Positions 46,513-51,901 of a stretch of DNA of 51,901 nt are shown here, piece by piece (positions within the stretch are counted from its first letter, which is position 1; every line of letters begins with the position of its first letter). A program made the translations under genes and the position numbers. The stretch lies in NCBI GenBank assembly GCA_003599255.1, contig QZJF01000012.1, forward strand, positions 1-51,901. Direction: 5' to 3'. The DNA comes from a candidate division WWE3 bacterium. GTDB lineage: Bacteria; Patescibacteriota; WWE3; UBA101185; UBA10185. Under the pieces are notes generated by a model. That model made no database searches and was not told the DNA's origin. It was given only the letters and a program-made list of their open reading frames with translations.

Positions 46513-47199
46513 TTACAATCTGGTACAAAGTGCATCCCCAGCAGGTGCGGCAACCGAAGGTGCCGTCGTAATGTTGTTGTACTGATATGCCGGAGTTGCA
46601 GGGTTATCACACCCGTAAAAACCCTCATTTACAGTCCCGTTAGCGGCTTCCCAGTAGTTATAGACAAATGTGGTGGTTGGATTAGCTGAACCGTGTACTG
46701 CTACTCTTAGAAATGTAGCACCGTCGGTAAAGTAAGCAAACTGGCATGCTGCCGTATCTGAACCCGCGTCGTCCCCGGTCCACGTAGATGTAGCATCGCA
46801 GTTGCTTTGCATATTTACACCGTTTATAACGAATGTACAGGGTGTAGCCATAGCACCTGGAGTCGCACCGGTACAGTTATGTACCCCTATGCTACCAATA
46901 CCAGCTGCAAACTCTGCAGGAGTAGGAGCTCTGTTAGTATTTCTTGGCGACGAAACCCAGAGTCCTTTAGTAGCTAATGCCATTTTATCCAATTGCGACC
47001 TGAGGTTAGCGTCTCTAGCCCTGTTTTGTTGCTGCACAGGATTCAAAACACCGATAACGACACCGGCTAAAATACCGATAATAACGATGACTATCAAAAG
47101 CTCTACAAGTGTAAAACCGGCTGAACTCTTTGACGAAGCAAAACTAACCTGCGAGAAAGTAGAGTTGGGGGTTAGTTTTTTGATTAAACTATTTCTCAC
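46513..47199 (-). CDS. Type IV prepilin, candidate major pilin
   Basis: SSAGFTLVELLIVIVIIGILAGVVIGVLNP; GTG start behind ggagagggggtgagagctt. Confidence 0.85.
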   Translation of the reverse strand: MRNSLIKKLTPNSTFSQVSFASSKSSAGFTLVELLIVIVIIGILAGVVIGVLNPVQQQNRARDANLRSQLDKMALATKGLWVSSPRNTNRAPTPAEFAAGIGSIGVHNCTGATPGAMATPCTFVINGVNMQSNCDATSTWTGDDAGSDTAACQFAYFTDGATFLRVAVHGSANPTTTFVYNYWEAANGTVNEGFYGCDNPATPAYQYNNITTAPSVAAPAGDALCTRL

Positions 47200-47264
47200 A
47201 AGCTCTCACCCCCTCTCCAAACATATTTATGTTTAGCAAATCTCTTAAATACATAATCTGGGCA

Positions 47265-47299
47265 GGCAAGGTTTTAACCTTAGATAAAACCGATTTGCC
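47265..47299 (-). promoter_or_regulatory. Predicted 5'-terminal hairpin in the pilin leader
   Basis: GGCAA-GGTTTTA ... TAAAACC-(gat)-TTGCC pairing immediately downstream of the predicted +1. Confidence 0.55.
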
Positions 47300-47307
47300 T
47301 ATACTTA

Positions 47308-47336
47308 AGTATGAATTGATACTAACTTAATGTCAA
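47308..47336 (-). promoter_or_regulatory. Strong minus-strand promoter TTGACA-N17-CATACT for the pilin
   Basis: -35 47336-47331, -10 47313-47308; overlapping palindrome ATACTTAAGTAT 47301-47312. Confidence 0.7.
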
Positions 47337-47354
47337 GGAAATCGCGACAAAAAG

Positions 47355-48284
47355 TTAATCAATATCGCCGTCAGAATAAACCGCGTAATCAAAAATTGAG
47401 GGCATGTATGGGAACGATCTGTAAACTTGTATTCTTTTAGTAACTCGGATACCGCTGTCATCGGATATCTCTCCGGTTGATTCGATTAGGAAACCTTGAA
47501 GAGGGAAGTTATTTGAAGTTGCGGGGAAAATTCCCACTTTTGATGGGGCGTATAATGATTTCAATCTTAGTCCGGTCCTATTTGTATTTATATTTATTCT
47601 GTAGCACTGGTCAAAATCGAGTCTTCCTGCGCCTGCGTTCACATCTCCACCGACATCATAAGTCCCTACCGGAAAAGTAGGGGAGGCAACACCTTTTGAA
47701 ACCACACCGCCCGAGGAGTAAGTTGCAAAATAAATCCCGCTCGATTGCGAAGCTTCTAAGGATCTCCAGCATATGTCGATATTACCTTGATAGTAAACAT
47801 TGTTAGCAATATTAACGAGCCTTACTTCCTTTACATCTCCCGGATCCAAGTTAAACCAATAATGATCATTTGCCCCGTCTTGGAAGTTCCAGGTGAACGT
47901 ACTTATACGAACTGAGGCCTGCGCGTTTATGCTGTCGCCACTTTGACCGGGATATTCAAGAATGCATGCACTGTTATCCGTAGGGTGAGGAAGAGTGCCA
48001 CAAGGACATTCCGAGTTTGTAGCGGGACAGTTGACCCCGTTATTAACATCACCATCAGACAATTCCATCAAGACATCCGTTGGTTGGCGCAAAAACCATT
48101 CGATACCTCCCTCAGCAGTTGCAAAGACCCTAGTGGACGTATCAGTACTTGTTGTTCTCCTGAGCGAAGTAAGAGTTCTGGAAGAAACTGCTATGCCAAT
48201 GGCAAGAGCAACACTCATGGCAACTACTATGAATAGTAAAGCCTGTCCACTGGAATTGTTGTAATTAATAAATTTATTTTTCAT
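47355..48284 (-). CDS. PilX-like pilus-associated protein
   Basis: SSGQALLFIVVAMSVALAIGIAVSSRTLTSLRR N-terminus; start ATG 48284 preferred over 48368. Confidence 0.7.
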   Translation of the reverse strand: MKNKFINYNNSSGQALLFIVVAMSVALAIGIAVSSRTLTSLRRTTSTDTSTRVFATAEGGIEWFLRQPTDVLMELSDGDVNNGVNCPATNSECPCGTLPHPTDNSACILEYPGQSGDSINAQASVRISTFTWNFQDGANDHYWFNLDPGDVKEVRLVNIANNVYYQGNIDICWRSLEASQSSGIYFATYSSGGVVSKGVASPTFPVGTYDVGGDVNAGAGRLDFDQCYRININTNRTGLRLKSLYAPSKVGIFPATSNNFPLQGFLIESTGEISDDSGIRVTKRIQVYRSFPYMPSIFDYAVYSDGDID

Positions 48285-48288
48285 ATTT

Positions 48289-51200
48289 TTACGGCTCCGA
48301 ATAAACCCACTGAACATCATAAGTTGCCAACCCTGTGAAATTATAGCTTCCGGTGTTTGTAACTTCATATCTGGTAAGCCAGTAAACCATCCTGCTGTAG
48401 TACCTTATCATCTCTGCAGGGAAGCTGTAGTTGTTTAAGAACCCAAGGTTTCTGTCAAAATTAATTATTGAACGGGAAAGTACCGGCCCGGTAATTACGA
48501 CAGGCATATCAAAAGTCTGTGTTGGCCAGTCATATACAGATGGGAATTCTACATTCGAGGAAGTTACTATTCCCATGTGAATCTGGGGAGCCGATGATAC
48601 CGAGTATGTCGCTAAACTTGGAACTGCTACAGACGCATCAACATTCACCGGCGACTCGGTTACCACCAAAATTATTCTGTTCTGAGCTCCGCAGTTACCG
48701 CAGGTAAAACTATTGTTTATATTAATATCTCCGCCACCCGTAACATAAACTACCGCCACACCGGTAACATTTCCCCCCATCAGATAGCTTCCGCCAGTTA
48801 GAAGGGTATTGAAATCACTCACTGTGATGTTATAGACACTTCCGGTTTGGAATACATTCCCGCCGGGAACTCCCGTAGTGGCTGAAGCAGGAGGTTCAAA
48901 CCCAAAGTTATTAAACCAATCATCTTCGAAATCATGTATACCTGTAACATTCAGCTGCTGTCCAAAACCCCCGCTTTCACTGACTCCGCTACCAACTCTT
49001 TGCGGATCTATAACCGTACCAGCAAATCCGAATCCGCCAATTGCGGTATTTGTCTGAGTGTTAATGAAGTTTGAAGTAAAGTTATCGCCGGGATCCGTTG
49101 TGATATCAGCTACTACACCGGATGAATAAAAATCACCGTCAAGGAATGTGAACCATTTTTCGTTGTCAAATCCCAAATATAACAAATCGATATTTATATC
49201 ACTGGCATCAAGGGCATTTGTGGGAGTACAGTTTACGGCACATGCACCGGAACCGGCCGTACAAGTCACACCTGTACCGTTAACACACTGAAGTACATAA
49301 CCTTTAGTGCCGTCGCCCAGAATCCCATTTATACAAATTGAATCGAAAATAGTGCTTCTAAACAACGGTGTAATACTGAACGAGTCACCGGAAACCGTGC
49401 CTGTCGGGAGCAGGGGAGTAGCTCCATTAAAGATTTGTGCTATCGGATTCAGGGTATTATTAATCGAAATCAATGAACCACAGGTCGGGTATCCGGTCTG
49501 AGTTTCATAAGTGTGTCCTGTAATGGTTCTCGCGACACCGATCAGACTACCGGTACAAACAGGACCGTTGTAATAAGGAAGGGGTACATTCTGATTTAAT
49601 GTAATATCACAGGAACCTGGTGCTGCCGGACCTCTCCACATCATCGGGAAACGTAAAGCCCCTCCATAGTACATCATAACGTGATCTGTCTTAAATGTAT
49701 CATTAGGATCATTTACTACCGTATAGGGATCTGTACCGTCATTATTCCTTCCATCAAAATAAGTACCTGTATCATAATAAACTCTTCGTGTTACATCTGT
49801 TCCATCATGTGGCTGGAATGCATATAAAATATCATTTGGAGGTGCAAGATTATTTCGGACCTCCACATTATAAATTTTCACGTTCCTATCTTCGGTAGCA
49901 TTAGATGCATCATTAATAAATGCAACCTCTACCATGGTAATAGAGCGTCCGGCAGCAAGATTAAATGTATAAGTAAAAGTATCCGGGTCAGAATTAATCT
50001 CGCCAATCGTACTCGCCAAACGTTGCCCTAAATCGGTGGTTGCGTAAACTCTGATATCCGGCCAATCTCCAAGACCATAAACCCCACCTGCAGTTACTTC
50101 AACTGTCACGGCCCCTGTTAACGGGAAATCCCCACAAGTAACATCGTAGTCATAATCTACACGGGCACCGTTGGGATGTTTAGCGTTGGAACTAAAGGTC
50201 ATTAGCTGGTTAGCAGCAATAAATTCAGTAGGCCAGTTCTGAAAAGGAGCACATGCCGGTAACTCAACGCCTCTCGTAACGGTTTCATCTTGATACCCAT
50301 CGGTCCAGGTAGGATCGCAGTCTGCCCAATCAGTAACTATACCTTGATTAACTTGAGGATTCCCGTTGCACCTATTTGATACTCCCGGTGTAACGTTAGC
50401 GTACTCGTCCTGGGCTGTAGAATAATATACCGAGTAGCCGGCAGGTACTGCACTTGAATAAGTTGCGGAACAAGTAGTGCCTGAGCAGGAATTATTAACA
50501 CCGACTGATGTAAACGGATCCGAGACTACACGTGTGGTTGGATTAAAAGGTCTCATTCCGATTCCGACCGAAGTCAAATTAGCTCTTGTATCTGTGGCAC
50601 TTGCAGTAAAACTCTGACTTGAACCAGTTATATAGTAATTTACCGGTTGACCATTGACTGTTGTAGTATGCCCAACTTGAGGAACTGAAGTAATTGTTGC
50701 CAAAGGAGGTCTGTTTTTTTCCCAACGCATATGTAAATGATTTGACCAGTCTTCTCCATTGTCGTTGCCGATTGTAATCGAATTGACAACACACGTAGTA
50801 CCGCTGGAGTTAGCCGTATTTGTACACCCCAAATTTGTACACCTGGAGAATGTCCATGATGCATAAGCACACGGAAACAAAGTAGTGTCGTTGCTGGGAG
50901 GAACAAAAGAATGGGGTCCGACGGTCCTTAAAGTCCCGGGTGCGCCATTAAGGTCATAGTCCCATGACCAGTAATATGCTTGAGCGGGCCATGAGTTACA
51001 CTCCCAGCCTCCCACAATACTGGTGCCGCTGCCATTCAGGAAATCTATCGAACCATTTACCAGCGGAGCGCATGTGTTACCGGGTGCAACATTATCAGAC
51101 ATTACCTCTGTATATCCTGAATAAGTATTGTCGCTGTTCAGGTCTTCCCAAACTCTTCCGACAATTCTTGAGCATGAGTCAACAGTAAAACCCCAAGTTG

Positions 51201-51901
51201 GGGAGTCAGTAGTTCGGGCACCATTGCTCGCCTTTATATACCATGTGTGTGAGGTGTTCCAGCTGCCTGTGTAATCATATGAAGTTACCGAATCGCTCAC
51301 TGATGCTACTTCGGCGCCATCCACATACACCTTATATGTGTTCGTGTTGCCTCCGCAATTAGTGCCCCATGAACTTACCGCATTCCAATCAAGAGTTATC
51401 GTATTTGAGGTAAAACATGTGGTAGTGTCGGGAGGAGAAACCAAAACAGGGGCCGCCGGATTCGAATCGCTGCATCCGTTTTTATTATGCGCATATACCT
51501 TATTGGCAAAGTAAGTATGTTCGTCCCCGTCCAAAATCAGATTATAGGTTTGAAGACCTTGCTCAACATAGGTATACCCAAGGATTTGGCTCCAGGTGCG
51601 ATCTTCTCTCAATAGGTAATCTCCCTTTTTTATTAAAGCCACCTGTATACCACTATCTAAATATGCCATTTCAGGCGAAAAGGCCCCCCAACCGGAATAT
51701 GTATCATTTTTGAAAAATAAAGGGTGCTCACTGGTCACGTCAAGAACAGTCTGATCATCCAACGTGACCTTGTAATAACCTTGTCTTAACGGGTTTTCCA
51801 CTTCCATAATCGAAGAGGATGAATAACCTCCATCAACTCCGAAAGTTCTAACGCGTTCTCCAACTTTTACGTCCTCTATTCTCTTGCTAGAGCCATCAGC
51901 C
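48289..51901 (-). CDS. Very large secreted protein with Hint (intein-like) domain and Fn3-like/adhesive region, 5' end beyond window
   Basis: Frame stays open past 51807 to the edge: ADGSSKRIEDVKVGERVRTFGVDGGYSSSSIMEVENPLRQGYYKVTLDDQTVLDVTSEHPLFF...LKxGDYLL-like...TYNLILDGDEHTYFANKVYAHNKNGC, then Fn3-like segment. Confidence 0.8.
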   Translation of the reverse strand, partial: ADGSSKRIEDVKVGERVRTFGVDGGYSSSSIMEVENPLRQGYYKVTLDDQTVLDVTSEHPLFFKNDTYSGWGAFSPEMAYLDSGIQVALIKKGDYLLREDRTWSQILGYTYVEQGLQTYNLILDGDEHTYFANKVYAHNKNGCSDSNPAAPVLVSPPDTTTCFTSNTITLDWNAVSSWGTNCGGNTNTYKVYVDGAEVASVSDSVTSYDYTGSWNTSHTWYIKASNGARTTDSPTWGFTVDSCSRIVGRVWEDLNSDNTYSGYTEVMSDNVAPGNTCAPLVNGSIDFLNGSGTSIVGGWECNSWPAQAYYWSWDYDLNGAPGTLRTVGPHSFVPPSNDTTLFPCAYASWTFSRCTNLGCTNTANSSGTTCVVNSITIGNDNGEDWSNHLHMRWEKNRPPLATITSVPQVGHTTTVNGQPVNYYITGSSQSFTASATDTRANLTSVGIGMRPFNPTTRVVSDPFTSVGVNNSCSGTTCSATYSSAVPAGYSVYYSTAQDEYANVTPGVSNRCNGNPQVNQGIVTDWADCDPTWTDGYQDETVTRGVELPACAPFQNWPTEFIAANQLMTFSSNAKHPNGARVDYDYDVTCGDFPLTGAVTVEVTAGGVYGLGDWPDIRVYATTDLGQRLASTIGEINSDPDTFTYTFNLAAGRSITMVEVAFINDASNATEDRNVKIYNVEVRNNLAPPNDILYAFQPHDGTDVTRRVYYDTGTYFDGRNNDGTDPYTVVNDPNDTFKTDHVMMYYGGALRFPMMWRGPAAPGSCDITLNQNVPLPYYNGPVCTGSLIGVARTITGHTYETQTGYPTCGSLISINNTLNPIAQIFNGATPLLPTGTVSGDSFSITPLFRSTIFDSICINGILGDGTKGYVLQCVNGTGVTCTAGSGACAVNCTPTNALDASDINIDLLYLGFDNEKWFTFLDGDFYSSGVVADITTDPGDNFTSNFINTQTNTAIGGFGFAGTVIDPQRVGSGVSESGGFGQQLNVTGIHDFEDDWFNNFGFEPPASATTGVPGGNVFQTGSVYNITVSDFNTLLTGGSYLMGGNVTGVAVVYVTGGGDININNSFTCGNCGAQNRIILVVTESPVNVDASVAVPSLATYSVSSAPQIHMGIVTSSNVEFPSVYDWPTQTFDMPVVITGPVLSRSIINFDRNLGFLNNYSFPAEMIRYYSRMVYWLTRYEVTNTGSYNFTGLATYDVQWVYSEP

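Noticed and set aside
47200-47301. c-di-GMP riboswitch in the pilin leader
   Set aside because: Does not show the conserved GEMM core; only generic hairpins are supported
1-51901. UGA recoding as in Gracilibacteria/SR1
   Set aside because: UGA terminates genes cleanly (for example murA, ATGA overlap) and conserved proteins show no in-frame UGA

Overview
The window looks like a chromosomal segment from a small-genome bacterium of Candidate Phyla Radiation (Patescibacteria) type. That placement is inferred from gene content and domain minimisation, not from a database search. It uses the standard code, with UGA as a real stop. It holds six tRNAs (one cut by the window edge) and many informational genes: pyrG, tig, clpP, truB, thrS, infC-rpmI-rplT, pheS-pheT, tyrS, recG, rsmD, rpmF, nusB, an ACP-like gene, rnc, rpsP, khpA and trmD. 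It also holds envelope genes (murA, sppA, lysozyme-like proteins, C39 peptidase, L,D-transpeptidase, PBP1), two paralogous histidine kinase/response regulator pairs, and a ~13 kb minus-strand type IV pilus locus. That locus ends at the window edge in a very large secreted protein with a Hint (intein-like) domain. The main observations are: (1) at least 15 genes whose start codon lies at about +1 to +4 of a recognisable sigma70-type promoter, implying widespread leaderless transcription, alongside a few genes with strong Shine-Dalgarno leaders; (2) the Hint-domain protein upstream of a minor-pilin operon, a candidate self-processing pilus-tip adhesin; (3) a prepilin fused to four Ig-like repeats; (4) an ACP-like protein in acpP-rnc synteny without the phosphopantetheine serine; (5) infC apparently starting at AUA behind a hairpin; (6) a GGQ release-factor-like gene next to a PD-(D/E)XK-like protein with an unlisted overlapping 52-aa ORF between them; (7) minimised trigger factor, ThrRS and PheT; (8) a G+C-rich, SD-led lipoprotein island. 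No CRISPR array, transposase or integrase was seen.
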